A DNA stretch of 64,000 bases from Flavobacterium sp. LC2016-01 (GCF_009711135.1 NZ_WMIC01000009.1:124001-188000), one strand, 5' to 3'. Shown: positions 26,933 to 36,456, counted from the first letter of the stretch. Program-made: numbers and translations. The notes: generated from the letters alone by a model not told the origin.

Positions 26933-28234
26933 ATGAAAGCTGTCATACTAGCAGGAGGAAAAGGTACTCGTTTAGGGCTAACTGATGTTCCAAAACCTAT
27001 GGTTAATGTAGCGGGAAAGCCTTTGTTGTTGCATCAAATTGAATTATTGAAACGTTACGGAATTAAAGATGTGATTCTATTAACTGGACACTTGGGAAAT
27101 GTAATTGAAAATTATTTTGGTGACGGACATAAATTTGGTGTAAATATTAGTTATATCGTAGAGGATATTCCTCTAGGAACTTCAGGTGCAGTTAAAGAGT
27201 TAGAAGGCTTAATTAGTGATCGTTTCTTGGTTTTATATGGAGATGTCATGATGGATTTTGATATAGACTCATTTATTCAATTTGACAGCGAGGCTAATTC
27301 GATTGCCTCAATCATTGTCCATCCTAATGATCATCCTTATGATAGTGACTTAGTAGAAACCAATGAACACGGTTATGTAAATAAATTTCTTTCTAAGCCA
27401 CATGAAGAAAACTTGTTTTATAGTAATAATGTAAACGCTGCTACTTATATCTTTCATCCTGATATTTTTCAGTATATAAATAAAGGCGAATTATCTGATT
27501 TTGGGAAAGATATTTTTCCTGCAATTTTGCATAAAGGAATTCACAAAATAAGAGCTTATAATACTCCTGAGTATATAAAAGACCTTGGAACTCCTGATCG
27601 CCTTACCCTAGTTGAAAATGCAGTTATAAGTGGAAAAGTGGCCTCGTTTAATAAGAAATTTAAGAGACCAGCAATCTTTCTAGATAGAGATGGGGTAATT
27701 AACGAAGAGGTCGATAATTTAAGAAATATCAATGACTTTAAATTGCTTCCACGAGTTTCTGAAGCTATAAAGAAAATTAATAATTCTAAATTTTTAGCAA
27801 TCGTAATAACTAATCAGCCTATGATTGCAAAAGGATTTTTGTCAGAATTAGAGCTTAGCGAAATACATAAAAAACTGGAGACTGAAATAGGCCATGAAAG
27901 GGCTTATGTTAATAAAATTTACTATTGTCCGCATCACCCAGAAGCTGGATTTGAGGGTGAAATCATTTCTTTGAAAATTAAATGTGAATGTAGAAAACCT
28001 AATATAGGGATGATCGAGAAAGCAGTAAAAGAATTTAATATTGATCTATCTAAATCTTATTTTATTGGAGATACAACAATAGATGTTCAAACAGGAATTA
28101 ATGCAAATGTTAAAACCGTGTTGGTAAAGACAGGACATGCTGGAAGTGATAAAAAATATAATGTTAAACCTGACGCAATTGCAATTGATTTGTATGATGC
28201 AGTCAGTCAAATTTTGGAAATGAATGATAATTAG
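26933..28234 (+). CDS. Fused heptose-1-phosphate nucleotidyltransferase and heptose bisphosphate phosphatase (HddC-GmhB fusion)
   Basis: The 433-residue protein has two domains. Residues 1 to about 230 are a sugar-phosphate nucleotidyltransferase (AGGKGTRLGLTDVPKPMV at 7-24). Residues about 245-433 are a HAD phosphatase with the nucleophile pair Asp251/Asp253 in FLDRDGVINEE, ITNQP, and the GmhB zinc loop (CPHHPEAG .. KCECRKP). The first would make GDP-heptose from heptose-1-phosphate (HddC role); the second would remove the 7-phosphate from the bisphosphate (GmhB role). In many genomes these are separate genes. It overlaps hddA by 11 bases, and gmhA follows. The GDP rather than ADP form is inferred from hddA. 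Confidence 0.87.
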   Translation: MKAVILAGGKGTRLGLTDVPKPMVNVAGKPLLLHQIELLKRYGIKDVILLTGHLGNVIENYFGDGHKFGVNISYIVEDIPLGTSGAVKELEGLISDRFLVLYGDVMMDFDIDSFIQFDSEANSIASIIVHPNDHPYDSDLVETNEHGYVNKFLSKPHEENLFYSNNVNAATYIFHPDIFQYINKGELSDFGKDIFPAILHKGIHKIRAYNTPEYIKDLGTPDRLTLVENAVISGKVASFNKKFKRPAIFLDRDGVINEEVDNLRNINDFKLLPRVSEAIKKINNSKFLAIVITNQPMIAKGFLSELELSEIHKKLETEIGHERAYVNKIYYCPHHPEAGFEGEIISLKIKCECRKPNIGMIEKAVKEFNIDLSKSYFIGDTTIDVQTGINANVKTVLVKTGHAGSDKKYNVKPDAIAIDLYDAVSQILEMNDN

Positions 28235-29195
28235 TAGAACACCATTTAGAATAAGTTTTGCCGGGGGAGGCAGTGACTTAAAAGAATATTATCAGAATCA
28301 TGGCGGTGCTGTATTAAGTGTATCAATTGATAAATATGTTTATCTTTCTATGCATCCTTATTTTAATGATGATAAGTATCTTTTGAAATATTCTAATATA
28401 GAATTAGTAGATAGGCTAGATCAAATACAACATAGAATCATTAGAAAAGTTTTTGAAGATTTTGATATAAAAGGTGTTGATTTCAATTCAAGTGCAGATA
28501 TTCCTTCAGGGACAGGTTTGGGGTCTTCGTCAGCTTTTACTTCAGGACTGATTAGTTTATGTAATGCATATCAGGGAAAATATCTTTCTCGAGAAATGAT
28601 CGCAGAACTAGCTTGCATAATTGAAATAGATAAACTTCATGAACCTATAGGGAAACAAGATCAATATGCTTGTGCCTTAGGTGGATTAAACTTCATTGAG
28701 TTTAGAGAAAATGAAAAAGTTATTGTTGAGCGAGTAAAAATGAATCAGAATAAATATGATCTATTAGAGAATTATTTATTGATGTTTTATTTAGGTAATA
28801 CTAGAAAAGCATCTTCGATACTGACTGAGCAAAAGGAAAATACAAAATCGGATCATAAAAAAGTAGATAATTTGCATAAAATGGTAGGTCTTGCCCATGA
28901 TCTAAAGAAAGAACTTCTGTCTAATAATATAGAATCAATGGGAGAGATTTTGCATACTGGATGGATGTATAAGAAAGAACTAGCTTCTAATATTTCTAAT
29001 AAAGATATTGACATATTTTACGAAAAAGCTATTAGAGCTGGAGCTGTAGGCGGAAAATTATTAGGAGCAGGTGGTGGAGGATTTTTGCTTTTTTATGTTG
29101 AGGAATCTAAACAACAAGCGGTAAGATCAGCATTGAGCGATCTTTATGAATTACAATTTAAATTTGATAATACAGGAACAAGTATAATATTTTAA
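28224..29195 (+). CDS. hddA: D-glycero-D-manno-heptose 7-phosphate kinase (GHMP family)
   Basis: The 323-residue GHMP kinase has RTPFRISFAGGGSDLKEYY (about 5-23), the phosphate-binding loop SADIPSGTGLGSSSAF (about 92-107) and the C-terminal GGKLLGAGGGGFLLFY (about 275-290). This is the HddA pattern: it phosphorylates heptose-7-phosphate at C-1 on the way to GDP-heptose. Fucokinase-type GHMP enzymes share parts of it, but the adjoining GmhA and HddC-GmhB genes settle the pathway. It overlaps the fusion gene by 11 bases and lies 2 bases before gmhA. Confidence 0.92.
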   Translation: MIISRTPFRISFAGGGSDLKEYYQNHGGAVLSVSIDKYVYLSMHPYFNDDKYLLKYSNIELVDRLDQIQHRIIRKVFEDFDIKGVDFNSSADIPSGTGLGSSSAFTSGLISLCNAYQGKYLSREMIAELACIIEIDKLHEPIGKQDQYACALGGLNFIEFRENEKVIVERVKMNQNKYDLLENYLLMFYLGNTRKASSILTEQKENTKSDHKKVDNLHKMVGLAHDLKKELLSNNIESMGEILHTGWMYKKELASNISNKDIDIFYEKAIRAGAVGGKLLGAGGGGFLLFYVEESKQQAVRSALSDLYELQFKFDNTGTSIIF

Positions 29196-29197
29196 CT

Positions 29198-29761
29198 ATG
29201 GAATCATTAACAATTATAGATACATATCTATCAGAATTAAAAAATACAATTGATGCTTTAAGCAGAAAAGAGATCGTTCAATTTTCTGAACTTTTAGAAA
29301 AAACAAGACAAGAAGGAAAACGCGTTATTATATTTGGTAATGGAGGTAGTGGGTCAACTGCTTCACATTTTGCCTGTGATATAAACAAAGGAGTTTCACT
29401 TGGAAAAAGTAAAAGATATAAGGTAATAGCATTAACTGATAATATTGCTACAATTTTAGCTTATTCGAACGACTTATCATATGATGATGTGTTTGTTGAG
29501 CAAATGAAAAACTTTATTGAAGAAGGAGATCTTATTGTTGGTATATCAGGTAGCGGAAACTCTAAAAATGTTCTGAAAGCTATTGAGTATGCAAACGAAA
29601 GAGGGAATTTTACTGTTGGGTTAACTGGTTTTTCAGGCGGAAAATTGCGTGAAATTTCATCTTTAAGTATCAATGCTAATGTGAATGATATGCAAATTTC
29701 TGAAGATATTCATATGATGCTCGTGCATGTTTTAATGAAAGTACTGTCTCGCTATGACTAA
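29198..29761 (+). CDS. gmhA: Sedoheptulose-7-phosphate isomerase
   Basis: The 187-residue SIS-domain protein matches the usual GmhA length. It shows IFGNGGSGSTASHFACDINKG near 47-67, the GISGSGNSKNVLKAIEYA phosphate-binding segment near 114-131, and an ending with EDIHMMLVHVLMK. It converts sedoheptulose-7-phosphate to D-glycero-D-manno-heptose-7-phosphate, the first step for the kinase and fusion protein just upstream. It overlaps the next transferase gene by 8 bases. Confidence 0.93.
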   Translation: MESLTIIDTYLSELKNTIDALSRKEIVQFSELLEKTRQEGKRVIIFGNGGSGSTASHFACDINKGVSLGKSKRYKVIALTDNIATILAYSNDLSYDDVFVEQMKNFIEEGDLIVGISGSGNSKNVLKAIEYANERGNFTVGLTGFSGGKLREISSLSINANVNDMQISEDIHMMLVHVLMKVLSRYD

Positions 29762-30608
29762 TAGTAAAGATTTTGACTTTAGTGTTCTAATGCCATTGTT
29801 TTTTAAAGAAAAACCAGAATACATCGAAGAAAGTTTGAAAAGTTTATATAATCAAACTCTTAAACCTACTGAAATAATACTTGTACAAGAGGGAGTTTTA
29901 AATGAAGAGCAAAATAATATCCTTAACTATTGGATTAAGGCTTTTGGAGACGAAGTAATAAGAGTTGTCGATTCCAAAGAAGTAAAAGGATTGGCTCCTT
30001 GCTTGAATTTAGGATTACATGCAAGTAGATGTAATTATATTGCTAGGTTTGATTCAGATGATATCTGCTTTCCTGATCGTTTTGAAAAACAAATTGAGTT
30101 TTTAAAAAATAACAATGACGTTGTTATATTAGGTGGCCAAATTGAAGAATTTGATGAAAAAATGGAAGTTTCAATGGGAATTAGAAGAGTACCCGTTAAA
30201 TATCGTGAAATATTGTCATTTGCCAAATGGCGATGTCCTTTTAACCATCAGACAGTTTTTTATAAAAGAGATGTTGCCATCGCATTAGGAGGATATCCTA
30301 TCATGAAAGTTTATGAAGACTATTCATTTTGGGGCTTGTTTTTAGTCAATGGCCATAAAGCGGCTAATCTGCCAGATGTTTTAGTTAAAGCGCGTACGGG
30401 TGAAGGGTTAATAACAAGGAGATCAGGTATGAATTTCTTAAAAGGAGAACTTACAGGAATAAAATTTTTGTACAAGATTAAATTTCTTTCAACTCTTAGG
30501 TATTATACTTTAGTTATTTCACGAATTGTTGTACGCTCACTGCCGACAGGCGCTTTGAGGAAAATTTATACCTTATTAAGAAAAAGACAAGATGCAAGTT
30601 TGGGTTAG
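29754..30608 (+). CDS. GT2 family glycosyltransferase, AmsE-like
   Basis: This 284-residue GT-A enzyme begins FSVLMPLFFKEKPEYIEESLKSLYNQT and has the metal motif FDSDDICFPDRF near 98-109, then RCPFNHQTVFYKR and YEDYSFW. That order is typical of the AmsE/WcaA-like group of polysaccharide GT2 enzymes. It overlaps gmhA by 8 bases, so it may use the GDP-heptose made by the preceding genes, but no sequence feature proves the donor. It also overlaps the next SDR gene by 17 bases. Confidence 0.83.
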   Translation: MTNSKDFDFSVLMPLFFKEKPEYIEESLKSLYNQTLKPTEIILVQEGVLNEEQNNILNYWIKAFGDEVIRVVDSKEVKGLAPCLNLGLHASRCNYIARFDSDDICFPDRFEKQIEFLKNNNDVVILGGQIEEFDEKMEVSMGIRRVPVKYREILSFAKWRCPFNHQTVFYKRDVAIALGGYPIMKVYEDYSFWGLFLVNGHKAANLPDVLVKARTGEGLITRRSGMNFLKGELTGIKFLYKIKFLSTLRYYTLVISRIVVRSLPTGALRKIYTLLRKRQDASLG

Positions 30609-31491
30609 TGGAAATTCAGGTTTCGTTGGGAAAAACCTTATTCAGTATTTAAAGGACAGCTCTTTTGAATATTGTCCAATCACCAGGACAGACTTTCATG
30701 ATGTGTCTAAATTAGAATTTGATGTAAATGATGCCATAGTTCATCTAGCGGGTAAAGCGCACGATCTTAAGGCAACATCAAATCCTGATGAATATTATCG
30801 GATAAATTTTGAACTAACCAAAAAGCTATATGATGAATTTTTGAAGTCTAAGGCAGGAAAATTTATTTTTGTTAGTTCAGTAAAAGCCACAGCAGATGTG
30901 GTCGATGGAATTTTAACTGAAGAACATTTGCCAAATCCGCAGACACATTATGGAAAGTCAAAACTTATGGCCGAGGAATATATCCAAAACCAACCATTGC
31001 CAGAAGGAAAATCATACTATATTTTACGTCCATGTATGATACATGGCCCTGGTAATAAAGGTAATTTGAATTTGTTATATAAGTTTGTACAAAAAAATAT
31101 TCCTTACCCGCTGGCTGCATTTGATAACAAACGATCGCTTTTAAGTGTAGATAATTTATGCTTTGTCATTAAAAAATTGTTTGAGAAGAATATACCATCG
31201 GGGATTTACAACGTTGCTGATGATGAACCATTGTCAACAAATCAGATCGTCTCGTTTCTAGCTAATTCTTTAAATAAGAAGCCTAAATTATGGCCGATTT
31301 CACAAAAAATAATAATAAAAACAGCTAAAATTGGAGATAAAATAAAACTCCCTTTAAATACAGAACGTTTAAAAAAACTAACAGAAAACTATATTGTTAG
31401 CAATATTAAAATTAAAGAGGCCTTAGATATAGAATTTCCATTAAGTTCAATGGAAGGGCTTTGTAAAACGGCTAAAGCTTTTAAGAGATAA
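30592..31491 (+). CDS. WbpV-like SDR, probable UDP-4-keto-6-deoxy-GlcNAc reductase
   Basis: The 299-residue SDR has a degenerate Rossmann motif (SGNSGFVGKN, about 6-15), VHLAGKAHD near 50, FVSSVKA near 101 and a YxxxK pair in HYGKSK near 124. VHLAGKAHDLK and YILRPCMIHGPGNKGNLNLLYKFV are typical of WbpV/WreQ-type reductases, which complete UDP-QuiNAc from the product of WbpM-type dehydratases. The next gene is a WbpL-like initiating transferase and a WbpM-like dehydratase lies at 36539, so the three form a coherent set. Confidence 0.78.
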   Translation: MQVWVSGNSGFVGKNLIQYLKDSSFEYCPITRTDFHDVSKLEFDVNDAIVHLAGKAHDLKATSNPDEYYRINFELTKKLYDEFLKSKAGKFIFVSSVKATADVVDGILTEEHLPNPQTHYGKSKLMAEEYIQNQPLPEGKSYYILRPCMIHGPGNKGNLNLLYKFVQKNIPYPLAAFDNKRSLLSVDNLCFVIKKLFEKNIPSGIYNVADDEPLSTNQIVSFLANSLNKKPKLWPISQKIIIKTAKIGDKIKLPLNTERLKKLTENYIVSNIKIKEALDIEFPLSSMEGLCKTAKAFKR

Positions 31492-31551
31492 AATAAAAAA
31501 CTGGATGTTTTTAAATGCGATTAATTAAAGATTAAAATACCTTATAAATAA

Positions 31552-32526
31552 ATGTTACAAGCATCTCTGTGTGTCGTTATTCTATTACTTTTTATTGTTG
31601 AATTAATTTATTTTAGAATAGCTGATTATTTTAATATTATTGATAAACCAAATCAAAGGAGTTCGCATACCGAAATAACATTAAGAGGAGGTGGAATCAT
31701 TTTTTGGTTCGCAGCTTTATTTTATTTTGTGCAGAATGTTCAAAACAATTACTTTTTCTTTACAGGAATTACTCTTGTGAGTTTAGTTAGTTTTTGGGAT
31801 GATATTCAAAGTCTATCAAATAAAATCCGAATTTCAATCCATTTTCTCTCGATTACTTTGATTTTTTATGATATGAATTTATTCAATACAATTCCGATTT
31901 GGGGTATTGTAATTGCTTATATTACTGCCATTGGCTTGATAAATGCCTATAATTTCATGGATGGAATTAATGGAATTACAGGACTGTATACATTGGTAGT
32001 TATGGGGTCATTATTATATGTAAATACAAAAATTCAGCTTTTTGTTGATGGAGCTTTTATAAAATATGCAATGCTTGCAAGTTTAATTTTCTTGTTTTTT
32101 AATTACAGGAAAAAGGCAAAATGTTTTGCCGGCGATGTTGGAAGTATAGCCATCGCTTTTTGGATAATCTATTTAGTTTTAAAATTAATTCTTGCAACAG
32201 AATCAATAATATGGCTATTGTTTTTGGCTGTATATGGCGTTGATGCCGTTTGTACAATATTACACAGACTTTACCTGAAGCAGAATATTTTTGAAGCCCA
32301 TCGATTACATTTGTATCAAATACTAAGTAATGAATATAAAATACAACATAGATTAGTAGCTCTTTTTTATGCTTTAATGCAGACAGCAATTTCTTTATTA
32401 GTTGTTTTCCTTTATCACAAAGTTCAAGATTTAATAATATTCTTAATTATAATCCTGCCTTTGCTGTGTATTTATTCTTCAAAATTTTATTTGCTAAACA
32501 AAAATAATTTACAGATAAAAGCATGA
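31552..32526 (+). CDS. Initiating glycosyl-1-phosphate transferase, WbpL/WecA-like
   Basis: This 324-residue MraY/WecA-superfamily protein has about ten membrane helices. It carries FWDDIQSLSNKIRI near 83-96, NAYNFMDGINGITG near 131-144, CFAGDVGSIAIAFW near 188-201 and the cytoplasmic HRLYLKQNIFEAHRLHLYQ loop near 236-254. It transfers a sugar-1-phosphate, probably QuiNAc- or FucNAc-type by context, to undecaprenyl phosphate to start the repeat unit. It follows the WbpV-like gene after a 60-base gap and overlaps the next gene by 4 bases. Confidence 0.9.
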   Translation: MLQASLCVVILLLFIVELIYFRIADYFNIIDKPNQRSSHTEITLRGGGIIFWFAALFYFVQNVQNNYFFFTGITLVSLVSFWDDIQSLSNKIRISIHFLSITLIFYDMNLFNTIPIWGIVIAYITAIGLINAYNFMDGINGITGLYTLVVMGSLLYVNTKIQLFVDGAFIKYAMLASLIFLFFNYRKKAKCFAGDVGSIAIAFWIIYLVLKLILATESIIWLLFLAVYGVDAVCTILHRLYLKQNIFEAHRLHLYQILSNEYKIQHRLVALFYALMQTAISLLVVFLYHKVQDLIIFLIIILPLLCIYSSKFYLLNKNNLQIKA

Positions 32527-32948
32527 TACCAAAAGTAATTCAAGGAGGTAATTTTTCAGATCATCGCGGTACGATTTCATATGTAAATGATTTTACTTTT
32601 GAGGATATTGAAAGATTTTATATTATAAGTAATTCCAATGAAAGTCCTATCCGTGCCTGGCAAGGGCACAAACTAGACGCAAAAAACTTTTACTGTCTAA
32701 GCGGGTCTTTTAAAATACATTTTGTGAAAGTTGATGATTGGGAAAATCCATCAAAAAACTTGAAAGTTGAAACTATAATTGTTTCTGAATCTGATAGTAA
32801 AATAATTCATATTCCAGCTGGTTATGCTAATGCCATTGAATCTTTAGAAAATAATTCAAAATTAATATCTTTTTCAACTTTACCCTTGAAGGATGTAAAG
32901 GATGATGATGTTCGTTATCCAGCAGATTATTGGTTAATAAATGAATAA
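32523..32948 (+). CDS. WxcM/FdtA-like cupin sugar epimerase or ketoisomerase
   Basis: The 141-residue single-domain cupin has HRGTISYVNDF (about 14-24), RAWQGHK (about 44-50), FYCLSGSFKIHFVKVDDW (about 56-73), IPAGYANAIESLE (about 97-109) and DVRYPADYW near the end. This matches the WxcM C-terminal / sugar 3,4-ketoisomerase-like group and is distantly related to RfbC. It sits between the initiating transferase and an aminotransferase with overlaps on both sides. It may isomerise a 4-keto-6-deoxy sugar before transamination, as FdtA does before FdtB. Confidence 0.75.
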   Translation: MIPKVIQGGNFSDHRGTISYVNDFTFEDIERFYIISNSNESPIRAWQGHKLDAKNFYCLSGSFKIHFVKVDDWENPSKNLKVETIIVSESDSKIIHIPAGYANAIESLENNSKLISFSTLPLKDVKDDDVRYPADYWLINE

Positions 32949-34080
32949 TTCTAGAATTTATTTGTCCTTAGGAGTACAAAGTGGTTTTGAAAAAGAATAT
33001 GTTTCAAAAGCCTTAGAAGATAATTGGATAACTTCTGGAGGTCCAAATGTAGATAATTTCGAAATTGAACTTCAAAACTATTTAGGAGAAGACTTATTTG
33101 TAACAGCATTAAATTCTGGAACATCGGCAATTCATTTAGCACTCGTTTTATTGGGTGTAGAAAAGGATGATGAGGTTATTTGTCAGACAATGACATTTTC
33201 TGCATCTGCAAATCCAATTTTATATCAAGGAGCAATTCCTGTTTTTATTGACAGTGAGAAAGAAACTTGGAACATTTGCCCTGAAAATCTTGAAATCGCA
33301 ATAAAAGACAGAATTAAAAAAGGCAAAAAACCAAAAGCGATTATAGCAGTTCATTTATATGGAAATCCTTATAAAGTGGATGAAATTCATGCTATAGCAG
33401 ATCGATATCAAATTCCAATTATAGAAGATAGTGCCGAAGCTTTAGGCAGTTCTTATAAAGGAAAAAAATGTGGAACTTTTGGGAACTTAGGAGTTTTATC
33501 ATTTAACGGGAACAAAATTATAACAACTTCTAGCGGAGGAGCATTGATTTCTAATTCTAAAGTGATCAGAGAAAAAGCAATTTTTTATGCTACCCAGTCA
33601 AAAGATAACGAAGTGCATTATCAACATAGTTCAATAGGTTATAATTATAGAATGAGTAATATTTGTGCAGGTGTTGGTATTGGTCAGATGAAAATTCTAG
33701 ATAAAAACGTTATAAAAAGAAGGGAAAATCATAGTTTTTATAAAGAGATTTTTAAAGAGATAGCTGCTGTCGAATTTTTTGAAGTTTTAAATGAAGATTA
33801 TTATTCTAGTTATTGGTTGAATACTATTTTGATAAATAATGAGAGTCCAAATAAAAATAGAGAAAGTTTAAGGCTAGCGCTGGAGGCAAAAAATATTGAA
33901 AGCCGTCCGCTTTGGAAACCAATGCATTTACAGCCTATTTTTGAAAAGTATGCTTATTATGGAACTACTGTAGCGGAGAATTTATTCAAAAAAGGATTAT
34001 GTTTGCCATCTGGCTCAAATTTAACAATGGACGATAAGAATAGAATAAAAGAGGTGATTACCACTTTTTTTAAATCATAA
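32941..34080 (+). CDS. DegT/DnrJ/EryC1 sugar aminotransferase, PglE/EpsN-like
   Basis: This 379-residue PLP-dependent aminotransferase has EDSAEALGSSYKGKKCGTFG near 162-181 and the PLP lysine in LSFNGNKIITTSSGGAL near 184-200. HYQHSSIGYNYRMSN and ESRPLWKPMHLQP follow, as is usual for enzymes acting on UDP-4-keto-6-deoxy-GlcNAc. It therefore could take the product of the WbpM-like dehydratase to a 4-amino sugar. With the cupin at 32523, a dTDP-3-amino sugar is the alternative. It overlaps the cupin by 8 bases. Confidence 0.87.
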   Translation: MNNSRIYLSLGVQSGFEKEYVSKALEDNWITSGGPNVDNFEIELQNYLGEDLFVTALNSGTSAIHLALVLLGVEKDDEVICQTMTFSASANPILYQGAIPVFIDSEKETWNICPENLEIAIKDRIKKGKKPKAIIAVHLYGNPYKVDEIHAIADRYQIPIIEDSAEALGSSYKGKKCGTFGNLGVLSFNGNKIITTSSGGALISNSKVIREKAIFYATQSKDNEVHYQHSSIGYNYRMSNICAGVGIGQMKILDKNVIKRRENHSFYKEIFKEIAAVEFFEVLNEDYYSSYWLNTILINNESPNKNRESLRLALEAKNIESRPLWKPMHLQPIFEKYAYYGTTVAENLFKKGLCLPSGSNLTMDDKNRIKEVITTFFKS

Positions 34081-34100
34081 AATACGATTAAAAATATAAT

Positions 34101-34649
34101 ATGAGAATTGAAGAAACATTTATAAAGGATTTGGTTGTTGTAGAGCCAACTGTTTTTGGTGATGCAAGAGGATACTTTTTTGAATCATACAGTAAAACTA
34201 AATTTGAAGACTTAGGAATTAATATTGATTTTGTACAAGATAATCAGTCTTTTTCAAAAAAAGGGACATTAAGGGGAATGCATTATCAAAATCCTCCTTT
34301 TGCACAAACTAAACTGGTTCGTGTTTTAGAAGGTGAAATTATTGATGTGGCCGTAGATTTGAGAAAAAATTCTCCAACTTACGGAAAATCATTTAGTATT
34401 TTATTGTCAGCCGAAAACAAAAAACAATTGTTGGTTCCACAAGGATTTGCTCATGGTTTTTCGGTTATTAGCGAAACAGCTTCAGTGATGTACAAGTGTG
34501 ATCAGTTTTATAACAAAGCCTCAGAAGGCGGAATTAAATTTGATGATCCGTCTTTAAATATTGATTGGGGAATGGATTTAAACGATGCAATTGTGTCAGA
34601 GAAAGATCTAGTTTTACCTACTATTGAAAATTGTAATAGTCTGTTTTAA
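34101..34649 (+). CDS. rfbC: dTDP-4-dehydrorhamnose 3,5-epimerase
   Basis: The 182-residue cupin is the normal RfbC length. It has GDARGYFFESYSKTKF near 15-30, DNQSFSKKGTLRGMHYQ near 48-64 with the catalytic histidine, and VPQGFAHGFSVISE near 113-126. It performs the double epimerisation in dTDP-L-rhamnose synthesis. rfbD starts immediately after its stop codon, and rfbA follows. Confidence 0.96.
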   Translation: MRIEETFIKDLVVVEPTVFGDARGYFFESYSKTKFEDLGINIDFVQDNQSFSKKGTLRGMHYQNPPFAQTKLVRVLEGEIIDVAVDLRKNSPTYGKSFSILLSAENKKQLLVPQGFAHGFSVISETASVMYKCDQFYNKASEGGIKFDDPSLNIDWGMDLNDAIVSEKDLVLPTIENCNSLF

Positions 34650-35495
34650 ATGAAAAAGATTCTTGTAACAGGAGCAAATGGACAGCTGGGATCTGAACTG
34701 CAGGTCTTGTCTGAAAATTACAAAAATTATGATTGGTTCTTTGCTGATAGAACTAAGGTAACATTAGATGATTTATTGTTACTTAAAACTCAATTAAATG
34801 AAATCAATCCAGATATAATATTTAATTGTGGAGCTTACACAGCAGTTGATAAAGCTGAAAGTGAAAAGGAATTAGCTTTTACAATAAATCATTTAGCTGT
34901 TGGAATAATTGCAAAATATGCTTCAGAAAATAAAGCGAAATTAATTCACGTCTCTACAGATTATGTTTTTGATGGGACATCTTCAGTGGCTTTAAATGAA
35001 GAAGCTGCAACAAATCCTATAAATGTTTATGGTGAAAGTAAATTAGCAGGTGAAATTGCTTGCTTAAAAGAAAATCCAGATTCAATTATTATCAGGACTT
35101 CTTGGGTTTACAGTAAATTTGGAAATAATTTTGTTAAAACCATGCAGCGATTAATGCAGGAGAGAGATTCAATAAATGTAGTAAATGATCAGGTGGGTTC
35201 TCCAACTTACGCCACTGATCTCGCGCAGGCTATGTTAGATATTATCGAGTCTTCAAAATGGATTCCAGGGATTTATAATTATTCTAATGAAGGAGAAATA
35301 AGTTGGTATGAGTTTGCGTTAGCCATAAAAGAATTAGGTAATTATAACTGTATTGTTGGAGGCATTCCATCAGCATCTTATCCAACTCCGGCAAAGCGCC
35401 CTGAGTTTTCTTTACTTGGCAAAAATAAAATAAAGAAAGATTATGGTTTGGAAGTACCTTATTATAAAGAAAGTTTAAAAAAAATATTTATATAA
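34650..35495 (+). CDS. rfbD: dTDP-4-dehydrorhamnose reductase
   Basis: This 281-residue SDR has TGANGQLGSEL at 7-17, NCGAYTAVDKAE near 61-72, STDYVFDG near 102-109, the YxxxK pair in NVYGESKLAGE and VNDQVGSPTYATDLA. All are hallmarks of RfbD, which reduces the 4-keto sugar to dTDP-L-rhamnose. It abuts rfbC with no spacer and is followed, after 76 bases, by rfbA. Confidence 0.96.
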   Translation: MKKILVTGANGQLGSELQVLSENYKNYDWFFADRTKVTLDDLLLLKTQLNEINPDIIFNCGAYTAVDKAESEKELAFTINHLAVGIIAKYASENKAKLIHVSTDYVFDGTSSVALNEEAATNPINVYGESKLAGEIACLKENPDSIIIRTSWVYSKFGNNFVKTMQRLMQERDSINVVNDQVGSPTYATDLAQAMLDIIESSKWIPGIYNYSNEGEISWYEFALAIKELGNYNCIVGGIPSASYPTPAKRPEFSLLGKNKIKKDYGLEVPYYKESLKKIFI

Positions 35496-35571
35496 ATTGA
35501 TTCAAGATTTGAATTTATCATTGTTAAACAGGTGATGAAATCTAAAGTCTAGAATTTAAAATTAAAAACAT

Positions 35572-36456
35572 ATGAAAGGAATTATTTTAGCTGGAGGTTC
35601 AGGTACTCGCTTACATCCATTGACACTTGCAATGAGTAAACAAATGATGCCGGTTTATGATAAGCCAATGATTTACTATCCGTTATCGACTTTGATGATG
35701 TCAGGAATCAGCGAAATTCTTATTATATCGACTCCGCATGATTTACCAAATTTTAAAAAATTATTAGGAGATGGATCGTCGCTTGGATGTAAATTCTCTT
35801 ACGCAGAACAAGCAATTCCTAATGGATTGGCGCAGGCATTTGTAATTGGCGAAGAGTTTATTGGGAATGATGATGTAGCTTTGATATTAGGAGACAACAT
35901 CTTTTTTGGGTCTAATATGCAGGAATTGCTGAAGTCTAATACAAAACCGACAGGTGGTGTTGTTTTTGCTTATCATGTTTCAGATCCAGAACGATATGGA
36001 GTAGTTGAATTTGATGAAAATTCTAAAGCGATTTCGATTGAAGAAAAACCCATTGAACCAAAGTCGAGTTACGCAGTTCCAGGATTATATTTCTACGACA
36101 ATTCTGTAGTGGAAATTGCAAAAAATATTAAACCAAGTGCACGTGGTGAATATGAAATTACAGATGTTAATAAGGTTTATTTAGAAAGAGAAGCTTTAAA
36201 AGTTGGGATCTTAAGCAGAGGAACAGCTTGGTTAGATACCGGAACTTTTAATAGTCTAATGCAGGCTGGGCAATTTGTTCAAGTCTTGGAGGAGAGACAA
36301 GGACTGAAAGTAGGATGTATTGAAGAGATTGCATGGAGACAAGGTTTTATCAATGATGCTCAATTAGAGGAACTTGCATTGCCCTTAGTCAAATCTGGTT
36401 ATGGAAATTACTTAATAGAGTTTTTAAAACAGAAGAAAAAAGGGATTAAAATTTAA
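35572..36456 (+). CDS. rfbA: Glucose-1-phosphate thymidylyltransferase
   Basis: The 294-residue nucleotidyltransferase makes dTDP-glucose. It has LAGGSGTRLHPLT at 6-18, the invariant PVYDKPMIYYPLSTLM near 27-42, LGDNIFFG near 107 and the C-terminal CIEEIAWRQGFI. It completes the dTDP-rhamnose set with rfbB (7696), rfbC and rfbD. Its 76-base upstream gap has no convincing promoter or terminator, so it is most likely transcribed from the same operon. Confidence 0.97.
   Translation: MKGIILAGGSGTRLHPLTLAMSKQMMPVYDKPMIYYPLSTLMMSGISEILIISTPHDLPNFKKLLGDGSSLGCKFSYAEQAIPNGLAQAFVIGEEFIGNDDVALILGDNIFFGSNMQELLKSNTKPTGGVVFAYHVSDPERYGVVEFDENSKAISIEEKPIEPKSSYAVPGLYFYDNSVVEIAKNIKPSARGEYEITDVNKVYLEREALKVGILSRGTAWLDTGTFNSLMQAGQFVQVLEERQGLKVGCIEEIAWRQGFINDAQLEELALPLVKSGYGNYLIEFLKQKKKGIKI

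Noticed and set aside
35500..35514. Palindrome ATTCAA-GAT-TTGAAT before rfbA
   Set aside because: It is a 6-bp AT-rich stem with no T tract or promoter spacing, as expected by chance at this base composition.
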